DNA from: Natronoarchaeum philippinense | Lineage (GTDB): Archaea > Halobacteriota > Halobacteria > Halobacteriales > Natronoarchaeaceae | Assembly: GCF_900215575.1 (NCBI RefSeq) | Contig: NZ_OBEJ01000004.1 | Coordinates: 1-64,000, forward strand | Length of the DNA: 64,000 bases | Direction: 5' to 3' | Shown here: positions 1 through 8,975 of the stretch, piece after piece | Layout of the letters: every line of letters starts with the position of its first letter | Position numbering within the stretch: position 1 is the first letter of the stretch | Program-made: the position numbers and the translations under genes | The notes under the pieces: model-generated | What the model was told of the DNA's origin: nothing | The model's input: the letters and a program-made list of their open reading frames with translations, nothing else | Database searches by the model: none

Positions 1-1176
1 GCGAACGCCGAACACGGCTACGCCGCGTTGAACCTGCCCGGGACGGCCGATCCCGACGCGATCAAAGCGACCGTCGAACCGGTGGCGGACGCCGAAGCGC
101 TGGTGATCGTCGGCATCGGCGGATCGGCGCTGGGCGCGGCGACGCTCGCCGACGCGCTCGACAGCGAGGTCGACACGTACGTTCTGGATAACGTCGACCC
201 CGAGCACACGACCGCCCTGCTCGACGACCTGCCGCTGTCCGACACAGCTGTGAACGTCGTCTCACGCTCGGGAACGACCGCGGAGACGCTGGCGAACTTC
301 CTCGTGGTTCGGGAGGCGTTCGAGACCGCGGGCGTCAACTGGACCGAGCGCACGGTTGTGACAACTGGTGAGGCGGGACCGCTGCGGGACCTCGCTCGCA
401 AGCACGACCTGCCCGTGCTGAAAGTGCCCGACGGCGTCCCCGGCCGGTTTTCAGTGCTGTCGACGGTGGGGCTGGCTGCGGCGGCGATTCGGGGCGACGA
501 CCTCGACGCGCTGCTCCAAGGCGGCCGGGATGTGGCCGAGAGCCTTTCGGGGTCGCTGTTCGAGTCGCCGGCCTACGCCTACGGCGCGACGACCTACGCG
601 TTAGACAACCGCGGCGCGTCGATCAACGCAATGATGCCCTACGCTGAGGGATTAGAGACCTACGCGGAGTGGTACGCCCAGTTGTGGGCCGAGAGTCTGG
701 GCAAGGACGGACTGGGCCAGACGCCGGTACGCGCGCTGGGGGCGACCGACCAGCACTCTCAACTCCAACTCTACCGGGCGGGACCGCGCAACACGATGGC
801 GACGTTCGTCCACCCGCGCGAGCGCGAGGACCGGGCGATCCCGGCGACCGACGTGGAGGGGCTGTCGTATCTCGGCGACGCCACGCTCGGGGAGCTACTG
901 GACGCCGAATTCGAGGCGACGGAGGCCAGCCTCGCCGCGGCGGGCCGGCCCAACGTCCGGATCGAAATCGAGCGCGTCGACGAGCGCGGGCTGGGGCAGT
1001 TGCTGTATGGGCTCGAAGCGGCCTGCGTGCTGGCGGGTGAACTCCACGGCGTCGACACGTTCGTCCAGCCCGCCGTCGAGTGGGGCAAAAACGCCGCTCG
1101 CGGGCTGCTCGGCGCCGACGGACAGTTCGAGGAAGTCCGCGCCGTCGAGGACAAAGAGCGGTTGGTCGTCGAGTAG
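1..1176 (+). CDS. pgi: Glucose-6-phosphate isomerase, 5' end outside window
   Basis: Interconverts glucose 6-phosphate and fructose 6-phosphate in the cytoplasm. The reading frame is open from the first base, so the start codon lies upstream of the window; 391 residues are visible and haloarchaeal homologues are only some tens of residues longer. Family features are clear: a sugar-phosphate (SIS) fold with VVSRSGTTAETLA, the segment GATDQHSQLQLY carrying the conserved His, and EWGKNAARGLL carrying the conserved Lys near the C-terminus. It converges on the fructokinase gene with a 32-bp gap. Its place beside fructokinase fits conversion of the fructose 6-phosphate made from imported fructosides. 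Identification is firm; only the N-terminus is missing. Confidence 0.93.
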   Translation, partial: ANAEHGYAALNLPGTADPDAIKATVEPVADAEALVIVGIGGSALGAATLADALDSEVDTYVLDNVDPEHTTALLDDLPLSDTAVNVVSRSGTTAETLANFLVVREAFETAGVNWTERTVVTTGEAGPLRDLARKHDLPVLKVPDGVPGRFSVLSTVGLAAAAIRGDDLDALLQGGRDVAESLSGSLFESPAYAYGATTYALDNRGASINAMMPYAEGLETYAEWYAQLWAESLGKDGLGQTPVRALGATDQHSQLQLYRAGPRNTMATFVHPREREDRAIPATDVEGLSYLGDATLGELLDAEFEATEASLAAAGRPNVRIEIERVDERGLGQLLYGLEAACVLAGELHGVDTFVQPAVEWGKNAARGLLGADGQFEEVRAVEDKERLVVE

Positions 1177-1208
1177 ATCGGCCGCGCGTTATGATAAAGG
1201 GCGGACAG

Positions 1209-2177
1209 CTACTCCTCTGTGCCGTTGGTTGCTGCGAACTCGGCGATCGTCGTCCAGTCTGGGGGCGCCTCCATCGCACCAGTTGTCGTGGCTGAAAGCG
1301 CCGCAGACGCGTTTGCGAGGTCGACGATGCGACCCGGATCGGCCACGCCGCGGTCGAGTGCAGCGACCGTCGCGGCGACGAACGCGTCGCCGGCCCCGGT
1401 GGTGTCGACCACGTCCACGTCGAACCCGCTCCGTTCGACGAATGTGGGCTCCCACGGGGCGTCTTCGGTCGCAAACGCCGTCGCTCCTTCGCCACCGCGT
1501 GTGAGAAAGACCGTGTGCGGGCCATCCCGACACGCGGCTTCGCACCGCGCTTCGAGCGAATCCTGCTGGTAGCCAAGCTCGGCAAGCTCGTCGCCTGTCG
1601 CTTTGAGCACGTCTGCCATCCCGACCGCGTCTCGCAGCACGTCCGTCTCGTCGTCGTCCCACAGCTCCGGCCGCCAGTTCGGATCGAAGTAGACCGAACA
1701 GTCGGCCTCGCGTGCGCGTTCCAGCAGATCGAGCACGGCAGACCGGGCCGGCTCGGCAGCGAGCGCGACGCCGCCGACGTACACCCACTCGATCGCTTCG
1801 AGCGCGGTCGTCGGGACGGCGCCGGTTTCGAGTCGCGTGTCGGCGGTCCTGTCGCGGTAGAACGTGAACGACCGATCCCGTTCCTCGTCGTGAGCGACGA
1901 AGGCGAGCGTGGTCTTCGCGTCTGCATCCTGCTCGACGAAGCGGGTCGCCACACCGCGGTCCGCCAGCGTCTCGACGAGAAAGTCGCCGAAGGCGTCGTC
2001 GCCGACGCGGGTCCAGAACAGCGGATCGGCGTCGAACGCGGCGAGGCGTGCGGCGACGTTGGCGGGTGCACCCCCGGCGCGGCGCTGGAACGACTCCACG
2101 CCGTGAAGTTCGCCCGGCGTCTCGGGCAGCATATCGACCAGCGTCTCGCCGACGACGAGGAGCGAGCGCTCGCTCAT
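1209..2177 (-). CDS. PfkB-family carbohydrate kinase, probable fructokinase
   Basis: A 322-residue ribokinase-fold kinase. It has the N-terminal substrate motif GGAPANVAARLAAF and the C-terminal ATP/catalytic motif DTTGAGDAF with the catalytic Asp, so it should be active. The start LLVVGETLVDMLPE is typical of bacterial-type fructokinases, and the neighbouring beta-fructosidases make fructose the most likely substrate (product fructose 6-phosphate). Fructokinase versus 2-keto-3-deoxygluconate kinase cannot be settled by sequence alone; the N-terminus and context favour fructokinase. Its start overlaps the stop of the upstream GfcR gene by 4 bp, so the two are probably translationally coupled and co-regulated. 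Confidence 0.85.
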   Translation of the reverse strand: MSERSLLVVGETLVDMLPETPGELHGVESFQRRAGGAPANVAARLAAFDADPLFWTRVGDDAFGDFLVETLADRGVATRFVEQDADAKTTLAFVAHDEERDRSFTFYRDRTADTRLETGAVPTTALEAIEWVYVGGVALAAEPARSAVLDLLERAREADCSVYFDPNWRPELWDDDETDVLRDAVGMADVLKATGDELAELGYQQDSLEARCEAACRDGPHTVFLTRGGEGATAFATEDAPWEPTFVERSGFDVDVVDTTGAGDAFVAATVAALDRGVADPGRIVDLANASAALSATTTGAMEAPPDWTTIAEFAATNGTEE

Positions 2178-2809
2178 TGTTCTCTCTCCACGTTCAAGTC
2201 GACCAGCGAGATGAGCGACCGGACCGGAACGTCGTCGACGCGGTCCATCCCACTTTTGTCGACGATGACGGCACAGCCGACGACGTTGCCGCCCTCGTTC
2301 TCGATCGCCTCGACCGTCTCGGTGATCGTCGTGCCCGAGGTGATCATGTCGTCGACGACGTAACAGTCGGCGCCGTCGACGGTCGAGAAGTTGTGCGAGA
2401 ACGACCCGCTGTACTGGTCGATGTCCCCCTCCTCCCAGCGGTGTTTCCGCGGGGTGTAGGTGCTGAGATCGACTTCCAACTCGCTCGCAACGGCCGTCGC
2501 CACCGGGACGCCCGCCTTTTCGATGCCGACGACGAGGTCAGCAGGACCGTCCGTCGAGAGCACGTCGGCGAGCATTCCTCCGAGGTGGTCGAGCCGACGG
2601 CCGTTCTGGCCGACCGTGCTCCAGTCGATGTGGATGTCGTGTGGCGACTGGCTGCGGTCGGGCGGTGTCTCCGTGTCTGGCGTCGCGCGATCGATGAGCC
2701 AGCTCGACGTTTCGCGGGAGACGTTGAGTTCGTCTGCGATCTCGCCTTTCGAGAGTCCGCTCTCGGCCAGTTCCGCTGCTTCGGTGACGAGGCTATCGAC
2801 GTTTTTCAT
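2174..2809 (-). CDS. gfcR: GfcR-type transcriptional regulator (orotate phosphoribosyltransferase-like)
   Basis: 211 residues. An N-terminal helix-turn-helix (about residues 15-45, SKGEIADELNVSRE) precedes a phosphoribosyltransferase fold with the PRPP-binding motif VVDDMITSGTT. Proteins of this build are often annotated as orotate phosphoribosyltransferase, but in haloarchaea the family includes GfcR, which activates sugar-degradation genes (semiphosphorylative Entner-Doudoroff pathway) in response to a sugar metabolite. Its 4-bp overlap with the fructokinase gene and its place in a fructoside locus support the regulatory role. Target genes cannot be read from this window. Confidence 0.85.
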   Translation of the reverse strand: MKNVDSLVTEAAELAESGLSKGEIADELNVSRETSSWLIDRATPDTETPPDRSQSPHDIHIDWSTVGQNGRRLDHLGGMLADVLSTDGPADLVVGIEKAGVPVATAVASELEVDLSTYTPRKHRWEEGDIDQYSGSFSHNFSTVDGADCYVVDDMITSGTTITETVEAIENEGGNVVGCAVIVDKSGMDRVDDVPVRSLISLVDLNVEREQ

Positions 2810-2926
2810 GGATGAGGTGGTTGGGCTGTGAGTTCCGGTGGTCGGTCTGTTCGACAGTGCTGTGCGTCTGGGTGAGCATTTGGGTAAATGTCCGGATGCG
2901 TTGCTGTTGTAGCGGTGCGCGTGTCT

Positions 2927-4177
2927 TCATGTCTGGTAGGTCGCTGCCAGTTCGTTCAGTGCGTAGATGGCCCGGAGCATCTCGGAGCTGTTGCCCTCGT
3001 CGAACACCAGATCGTCGGTCTCGCGGACGAACTCCAGCACGTCCGTCGAGGCGTGTTCGGGGGCGGCACAGATGCCGGCCTCGGACTCGGTGAGCCAGCG
3101 CATGACTCTGAGGTCGCTCTTGCTGTCGCCCATCGCAACGGCGAACGGGTCGTCGATGCCGAGCACGTCGAAGGCGGCTTCGACGCCGGCGACCTTGTTG
3201 AGTTCGAGGCTGCCGATCTCGGCGGCGTCGGCCTCGTAGTAGGCCACGTCGATACGTTCGAGAAGCGACGTGACATCGTCCGGAACGTCTTCGAGGGCAC
3301 ACGTGGCCGTCTCCTCCCGGTCGGTGAGGACGCCGTCGATTTCGGGATCTGCGTCCGCGTAGAACGCCTTCGTCCACTGGCGGCCGTCGTCGCTGGGGTA
3401 GCCCAACTGCGTCGCAACGGCGTCGCCGAGCAGTTCGATCTGGTGGACCAGCCCCGCGTCGATGATCTCACGTGCGCGCTCGGAGCCGATCTTGAAGTTC
3501 GGCTTCACCGTGATGTTGAACTCGTTGCCCTGCAGGTGACAGTTCCGTCGGAGCTTCTCGGGCGCGTCAGAGAGTACACGCGAGCGAACGGCGTCGAAGA
3601 TGTCGACGATCTCGTCGTCGAGCGATTCGTAGAGCAGGCGCTTCGTATCGGCGCCGTGTTCCGGCGTGAACACGCCGGTTCCGGCCTCGTAGACGATCGA
3701 GAGATTTCCGGAGTGAACGATCTCGCTGCCCAACCCCTGAATCATGAATCCCTTGACGTTCTCTAGGGTCTGGCCGGTACAGATCACGATCGGAACGCCC
3801 CGCTCGTGTAATTCGGTGAGGAAGTACAGCGCGTCCCGGGGAATCTCGTTGTCGGTCGTCGACGCCGACCGAAGCGTCTCGTCGACGTCGAGCACCAGCG
3901 CGTTGATCGGCCGCTCGTACTTGTTATACAGGTCGAGCGCCGTGAACGCCTGCGTCTCGGTCGCGTGGGCCGCAATCTCGGCGTACTCGTCACCGTTCGG
4001 GAAGCTACGGCGAATCTGGGTCTTCTGCTGGTCGAGGTCGTCCCGGACGGATTCCCACTGCTGCAAAGAGACCTGCGAGTCGAGCGGCGGAAACATGTTG
4101 ACGAGATCCTGCCGCGCCCTGAGCGTCTCGGTGTCGACGCTGTCATAGAGCTCGTATAACTGGTGATAGACTTGCAC
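2927..4177 (-). CDS. HAD-superfamily hydrolase of unassigned substrate
   Basis: About 416 residues. A helical N-terminal extension (about 90 residues) precedes a HAD core. Motif I is LVLDVDETLRS, where the usual DxDGT is DxDET, and the metal-binding motif near the C-terminus is AMGDSKSDLRVMRWL. It is probably a cytoplasmic phosphatase. The start chosen is the GTG at 4177: an AT-rich TATA element at 4201-4210 lies about 28 bp upstream, matching a leaderless transcript, whereas the in-frame TTG at 4201 would overlap that element. It lies between GfcR and a GH32 gene on the same strand, so a sugar-phosphate substrate is a reasonable inference, but no specific substrate is supported. Confidence 0.75.
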   Translation of the reverse strand: MQVYHQLYELYDSVDTETLRARQDLVNMFPPLDSQVSLQQWESVRDDLDQQKTQIRRSFPNGDEYAEIAAHATETQAFTALDLYNKYERPINALVLDVDETLRSASTTDNEIPRDALYFLTELHERGVPIVICTGQTLENVKGFMIQGLGSEIVHSGNLSIVYEAGTGVFTPEHGADTKRLLYESLDDEIVDIFDAVRSRVLSDAPEKLRRNCHLQGNEFNITVKPNFKIGSERAREIIDAGLVHQIELLGDAVATQLGYPSDDGRQWTKAFYADADPEIDGVLTDREETATCALEDVPDDVTSLLERIDVAYYEADAAEIGSLELNKVAGVEAAFDVLGIDDPFAVAMGDSKSDLRVMRWLTESEAGICAAPEHASTDVLEFVRETDDLVFDEGNSSEMLRAIYALNELAATYQT

Positions 4178-4200
4178 GGAATCCTGTTTGCTCGGCAGCA

Positions 4201-4210
4201 AAATAAAAGA
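4201..4210 (-). promoter_or_regulatory. TATA box of the HAD hydrolase gene
   Basis: On the minus strand it reads TCTTTTATTT. Its centre is about 28 bp upstream of the GTG at 4177, the distance expected for a haloarchaeal leaderless gene. It supports the later start codon. Confidence 0.55.
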
Positions 4211-4250
4211 TCCGTTACGGTATGGCGTCTCATGGCTCCCGCGTCAGTGC

Positions 4251-6512
4251 TTACTCGTATGCGCTATCAAGTTTCCACACCGCCAACTGTTCGATGGTCA
4301 CGTCTCCGTCGGCCCACGCTTCGATGCCGACCGATCGGTCGTCCTCCGGATACAGTCGCGTAGTGACGCTTTTCAGGCCGTTCACGTAGACTTCGAGCAT
4401 CGACCCGTCGAGGTACACGTGTAGGTCGAGATCCTCGCCGTCGAGGGCAATGTCGCCGCGATGGACCAGCGAGCTTCGCTCGGAGACTGCCGTTCGTGTT
4501 TCGATATTTCGAGTGCTGTGCTCGCGGTGGACGACGATCCGTCCCGTTCGCTCGTCGTAGTAGATGAAGGTCTCCTCGGAGCCATCGGGGGCAGCTCTGA
4601 CCCGCAGGCCGTATCGCTGGGCGCCGCCGGACGCCATCGTCGTTCGGATTTCAGCTGTCGAACTTCCAACGCCGGCGAGCTCGTCGTTTGCCGACGAAAG
4701 GTCGGCGTCCTCGACGTGCGCAAGCCGCTCGGCACGGAGCGTCTGGAGCTCCTCGATCGGCTCGATGCCGAGCCGGCCGTCGTCACGCAGGAACAGGTGG
4801 AGGGGGAGGCCGCCGTTGTGCGCCCAGCCGGCGTCGTAGTGGTCCTGCGGTCGGCGTCCGTCCTGTGCGATCGTGAACAGGAGGCTCCGGCCGGTCTCCG
4901 GGTCGACCATGCCGTGTGGCCCGGTGAAGTGAAAGTCGCCGTAGTCGATCAGGCGGGGCGCCTCGTGATCGGGATCGAACCGACACGCCGCGGCGTCCCA
5001 CTCGCCGAGCCAGTAGTACACCTCGACCTCGGCGGCCCCTTCGATCGGGCTGATGACGAGGACGTGCTTTTGAGCGCCCGTCTCGTCCTCACCGACCGGG
5101 AGCAAGACTGGGAGCTCCCAGACGTGACCGAGCTCCGGGTACTCCTCAGCGTCCGCGCTGTGGAGACAGCCACGGAACTCCCACTCGTCGAGGCTCGCGG
5201 ACTCGTAGATCAGTGCCGCACCGCCACGGCCGTCATCGAATCCGGAGCCGACGAGGCAGTACCACGTCCCGTCCTCCCGCCAGACGTACGGGTCACGGAA
5301 GTCGTTGTCCCGCAGCCCGATCGAATGGGGTCGCTCGATGGCCGCCTCGTCGGCCTGTCGCCACGACGCCAACTGAGGGTCGTCAGGATTCTCTGGCCGC
5401 GCCGTCACGACGCGCTGGTCCGGCGTGCGATCCATGTCGCCCGCCGTGAAGAGCACGACTGGCTCGCCGTCGGCGTCGTGCGTCGAGCCGCCAGACCAGA
5501 TGCCGTCGGGTGCGAGCCCGTCGATTTCGGGCGCAAGCGCTGGTCGGAGATGGCGCCAGTGGACGAGATCGTCGCTCACCCAGTGGCCCCAGTGGATGTT
5601 CCCCCAGTAGGGACCGCTCGGGTTGTGCTGGTAGAACAGGTGATACTGACCGTCGTGATACATCGGAGCGTGGGGCTCGTTCATCCAGTGGCCCGGCGGA
5701 ATCGGGTGGTACTGCGGCCGATGTCGGTCGTCGCTGTACCGGGACGGATCGAGGGCGATCGTCTCGTACTCCAGTTGTGCCTCCTCGGCCGACGACTCGT
5801 AGCGCGCCTCGATGTCGGCGTCCTCGAGGGCTCGGTCACTAATTCGAAGCTCGTCGATCGCGCCGGCAAATCTGTTCAATTCGAACGCGTCGCCGACGGA
5901 TTCTGTCTCGTTGTTCGCGCCGACCAGAACGGGAACGTCGGCAGGAACGACGGCGCTCTCGGCCTGGATCTGCTGCGACGCCACGCATTCACCGTCGACA
6001 TGGAGTGCGAGCACGCCGTCGTCACCGTCGAAGACCGCCGCGACGTGCGACCAGTCGTAGCGTGAGAGCGGGTCGTCTGCTCGGACAGACTCCCAAGAGT
6101 TGCCCAGCCCGACCTGCAACGAGCAGCGGCCGTGCCCGTCGAGCCCGAACTCGAATCCCCGGTCGTCGTCGATGGCGTGGTTGCTGACGATAGCAGAGAG
6201 GCGTTCCGACGCCCGCCCCTCGAACGCCCGAGGCGCGATCCACGCTTCAATCGAGAGCGCCGCTGTCTCGCCATCGAAGAGTTGCTCCTCGTGTGTGAGT
6301 CCCGTCGAGTAGCCGTCGAACAGGAGGGCGTGCCCATCGACGCCGTCGATCCAGCGCGGATCGCTATCCGCTTGGAATCGCGCGTCGTCGAACGCGTGCT
6401 CGACGGCGTTCCGGCGTCCGGACACGACCTCCTTGGCGGTCGATCCCGTCCCCTCGTCGAACGGCCAGTGTGCCACGGTGTCGGCTACGTCGCTCTCGTC
6501 ACGGTCGACCAT
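4251..6512 (-). CDS. GH32 glycoside hydrolase with N-terminal LamG domain; nucleophile Asp replaced by Glu
   Basis: 753 residues from the start chosen. Residues about 12-235 form a concanavalin/LamG-like domain, 265-560 the GH32 five-bladed propeller and the rest the GH32 beta-sandwich. There is no signal peptide, so it acts in the cytoplasm, on imported fructosides by inference. Landmarks are the nucleophile block WMNEPHAP (Glu279 where family members have the Asp of WMNDPNG), the stabiliser block FRDPYVW and the acid/base block HVWELPVL. The Asp-to-Glu change makes catalysis or specificity uncertain; a beta-fructosidase, levanase or fructan-modifying role are all possible. The start at 6512 is preferred because a TATA box (6535-6541) sits 26 bp upstream; a longer in-frame start at 6596 would lie beyond this promoter. 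Confidence 0.88.
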   Translation of the reverse strand: MVDRDESDVADTVAHWPFDEGTGSTAKEVVSGRRNAVEHAFDDARFQADSDPRWIDGVDGHALLFDGYSTGLTHEEQLFDGETAALSIEAWIAPRAFEGRASERLSAIVSNHAIDDDRGFEFGLDGHGRCSLQVGLGNSWESVRADDPLSRYDWSHVAAVFDGDDGVLALHVDGECVASQQIQAESAVVPADVPVLVGANNETESVGDAFELNRFAGAIDELRISDRALEDADIEARYESSAEEAQLEYETIALDPSRYSDDRHRPQYHPIPPGHWMNEPHAPMYHDGQYHLFYQHNPSGPYWGNIHWGHWVSDDLVHWRHLRPALAPEIDGLAPDGIWSGGSTHDADGEPVVLFTAGDMDRTPDQRVVTARPENPDDPQLASWRQADEAAIERPHSIGLRDNDFRDPYVWREDGTWYCLVGSGFDDGRGGAALIYESASLDEWEFRGCLHSADAEEYPELGHVWELPVLLPVGEDETGAQKHVLVISPIEGAAEVEVYYWLGEWDAAACRFDPDHEAPRLIDYGDFHFTGPHGMVDPETGRSLLFTIAQDGRRPQDHYDAGWAHNGGLPLHLFLRDDGRLGIEPIEELQTLRAERLAHVEDADLSSANDELAGVGSSTAEIRTTMASGGAQRYGLRVRAAPDGSEETFIYYDERTGRIVVHREHSTRNIETRTAVSERSSLVHRGDIALDGEDLDLHVYLDGSMLEVYVNGLKSVTTRLYPEDDRSVGIEAWADGDVTIEQLAVWKLDSAYE

Positions 6513-6534
6513 ACTGTCACCCGATGTGCCGCGA

Positions 6535-6541
6535 GCATAAA
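6535..6541 (-). promoter_or_regulatory. TATA box for GH32/LamG gene
   Basis: CTTTATG on the minus strand, centred 26 bp before the ATG at 6512, fits a leaderless transcript. It shares the short intergenic region with the divergent regulator gene. Confidence 0.6.
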
Positions 6542-6601
6542 GATTCCTTTCGGCAGTCGAATCCACCGAGCTCGGACTAGCGGTTGCTGACCGCACAAAC
6601 T

Positions 6602-6609
6602 ACTATACT
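6602..6609 (+). promoter_or_regulatory. TATA box for TrmB-kinase fusion gene
   Basis: ACTATACT centred 27 bp before the ATG at 6632, giving a leaderless transcript. The 119 bp between the divergent ATGs at 6512 and 6632 hold both core promoters, so one operator here could control both genes. Confidence 0.6.
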
Positions 6610-6631
6610 CCTCTGGTCCATCGGCGAGTAC

Positions 6632-8863
6632 ATGAGCGGTTACGAGGACCTAGACGAATCGGAAATCCGCAACTCGTTGCAGCGACACGTCGACATGTCG
6701 GAGTACGAGTCGCAGGTGTATCTCGCTCTCGTACAGACTGGCAAGCAGTCGATGCGGGATCTATCTGAGACGAGTGGCGTCCCCAAACAACGCGTCTACG
6801 ACATCGTCGAGGAACTCAGAGAGCAGGGGTTCGTCGAACTCGACGACAGCTATCCCAAGAAAGCCTACGCGGTCGACCCGACGAAGACGCTCGGGCCGAT
6901 CCAGACGCACGTCGAGCAGGTCCAAGACGCGCTCGAAGAGTTCCACAAGTCGGTGTCCGATGTCGACAGCGGCGTCGCCCAGTTCCGGAACCGGTCGACG
7001 ATCGAGAAGTACATCACGGAACTGGTCGACAGCGCGGAGCGAACGATCTTCCTGATGACATCGATCGACCGGCTGCGGATCGTCGAGGACGCGCTGCGAA
7101 ACCACTCCGACGTGCAGATACGGGTCGTTCTCACGGGACTCGACGAGGGACACGTCGTCGACGACCGGATCGAACTGAACAGCCCGATTCGGGAGTTTGC
7201 CGACTACGTTCGGGGAACGGTTCGGAGCGAGCCGCTCGTCCTCAGCGTTGACCGGAGCGCGGGATTCTTCTGGCCGACCGCCGACAGCCCGCGACAGCGG
7301 CCGCGAGAAGGGTTTTACGTCACCGACGAGGATCTGTCGTTCCTGTTCGATCGGTTCCTCTCGGACACGGTCTGGCCGCTGGGCTATCCCGTCAATCCCG
7401 AACAGCGGCGCTCCACGTCGCTTCCCCAGCGGTACTACCGGATCCGTGACTGCCTTGCTGATCTCGAAGTGCTCACCGACTCCGTTCCCCTCCGGACGTT
7501 GACGGTTCGGTTCGAGGGGTACAACAACGTGTCCGGGGAGCAAATCACCCGAGACGGACGCCTCGCGGGCTTTTACGCCTCGGAGTTCGACGACCGCGCC
7601 TACCTCGAAGTCGACCTCGTCGAGGGCGACAGCGGAACCACCCGGACGGTGACGGTCGGCGGCTGGCACTCCCGCCGCGAGGATTTCATGGCGACGAGCA
7701 TCGAACTGGAGAAACACGAGGACTGGTCGGCCGAAGAGCTCGACGACGAAACGCTCGACCACATCGAGGCCTGCCGGAGAGAGCTCCCCGCCGAGATCGA
7801 CGCCGGCGATGCCATCGTGGGGTTCGACGGCTACATCGACTACATCCGGTCGCTTGTCGGCGAGCGAAAGAGTCCGCGGATGTACGACGAGATCAACGAG
7901 TTCGACACGCTGCGCGAGATGGTGACGAGGGCGTCAGCACAGGATAAGACGCTCCAGTTCGAGTGGGTCGAAAGCAAGCGACTACCGGGCGGACACACTG
8001 CACACGTCGGGCAGGTGCTCGATACGGTCGGCTACGACGCGCAGCTCGTCGGCTTCTTCGGCCAGCCGATCCGCGAGGAGTTCAGCGAGGTCTTCGAAGA
8101 GGACAATCTCCTCAGCCTCGGCCCGCCGACCGTGACGGAGTACCTGCAGTTCGGCGACGGAAAGATGCTGTTCACCGACTCGGGCGGCCATCAGGCACTG
8201 AACTGGGAGACGCTACGGGAGTACGTCCCGTTGGAGACGCTGGCCAACCGGCTCGACGGATCGGACATCGTGAGCATCGGTGGCTGGGCGCTCATTCCGG
8301 AGATATCGACGATCTGGGAAGGCATCTACGAGCAGGTGTTTCCGCGGCTGTCGTCGCCGCCGAACGACATCGTCGTCTGTACGAGCGACGTGGATCACCT
8401 GACCGAGACGACGCTACGTTCGGACCTAGAGTCGCTGGGCATCCTCGACGACGCCATCCCCGTGACGGTCGTGACGACGAGCGAGCAGGCGGCGCATCTG
8501 GGTGATGTTCTCCTGTCCGGTGAGCAGGGCAAACGTGCGCTCCAAGCCACCGCCGAATCGCTCCGGAACGAGATCGGTGTGTCGCGGTTCGCGGTGACAT
8601 CGGCGAAGGAGTCGGTCCTCGTCGGACCTGAGGGGAGCCAGCGGATCCGGTCGGCGCTGATTTCGGACCCGGCGGAGGAAGGAACGTTTGAGGACCACTT
8701 CAGCGCGGGCATCGCGCTGGGGCGTGCGGAATCGCTCTCGGATACGTCGACGCTCGCGCTCGGAAGTGCCGTGGCGAGTTATTTCAAGCAGCACCAAGAG
8801 ACGCCCTCGCTCTCGGAGATCCGGACGTTTCTGGACACGTACGAAGATCAGGGAGCAGCCTGA
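6632..8863 (+). CDS. TrmB-type regulator fused to a PfkB-like sugar-kinase domain
   Basis: 743 residues. Residues 10-85 form the winged HTH typical of TrmB (SMRDLSETSGVPKQRVYDIVEELREQGFVE). A coiled linker (about 90-112) follows, then a TrmB-like regulatory/sugar-binding region to about 370. From about 393 the chain reads as a ribokinase-fold kinase: AIVGFDGYIDYI, then LPGGHTAHVGQVLDTVGYDAQLVGFFG, and finally GTFEDHFSAGIALG at 684-697. In active PfkB kinases that last motif is GAGD; here the Asp (688) is kept but the glycine-rich anion hole is TFE. The domain may therefore bind sugar, nucleotide or sugar phosphate as a sensor rather than act as a good kinase. It stands alone on the plus strand, divergent from the GH32/LamG gene and facing the importer genes, and is the likely local regulator. 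The ATG at 6632 is chosen over an in-frame ATG at 6584 because of the TATA spacing. Confidence 0.85.
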   Translation: MSGYEDLDESEIRNSLQRHVDMSEYESQVYLALVQTGKQSMRDLSETSGVPKQRVYDIVEELREQGFVELDDSYPKKAYAVDPTKTLGPIQTHVEQVQDALEEFHKSVSDVDSGVAQFRNRSTIEKYITELVDSAERTIFLMTSIDRLRIVEDALRNHSDVQIRVVLTGLDEGHVVDDRIELNSPIREFADYVRGTVRSEPLVLSVDRSAGFFWPTADSPRQRPREGFYVTDEDLSFLFDRFLSDTVWPLGYPVNPEQRRSTSLPQRYYRIRDCLADLEVLTDSVPLRTLTVRFEGYNNVSGEQITRDGRLAGFYASEFDDRAYLEVDLVEGDSGTTRTVTVGGWHSRREDFMATSIELEKHEDWSAEELDDETLDHIEACRRELPAEIDAGDAIVGFDGYIDYIRSLVGERKSPRMYDEINEFDTLREMVTRASAQDKTLQFEWVESKRLPGGHTAHVGQVLDTVGYDAQLVGFFGQPIREEFSEVFEEDNLLSLGPPTVTEYLQFGDGKMLFTDSGGHQALNWETLREYVPLETLANRLDGSDIVSIGGWALIPEISTIWEGIYEQVFPRLSSPPNDIVVCTSDVDHLTETTLRSDLESLGILDDAIPVTVVTTSEQAAHLGDVLLSGEQGKRALQATAESLRNEIGVSRFAVTSAKESVLVGPEGSQRIRSALISDPAEEGTFEDHFSAGIALGRAESLSDTSTLALGSAVASYFKQHQETPSLSEIRTFLDTYEDQGAA

Positions 8864-8975
8864 GACGACCCCATTTCTCGCGTTTCAATAGCACGCCAAA
8901 ACGAGACCTGACCGTTGGCGTCGAAAAGAGGCAGGAGACAACGGTTCTCGAAGGCGGCCAGCGACAGTCCGCTCT

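Noticed and set aside
2174-2809. Orotate phosphoribosyltransferase for pyrimidine synthesis
   Set aside because: The N-terminal HTH and coupling to a sugar kinase fit the GfcR regulator group rather than PyrE.
4461-6065. Long open frame on the plus strand opposite the GH32/LamG gene
   Set aside because: Its protein has no family features and mirrors the GH32 codon pattern; such antisense frames are expected at this G+C content.
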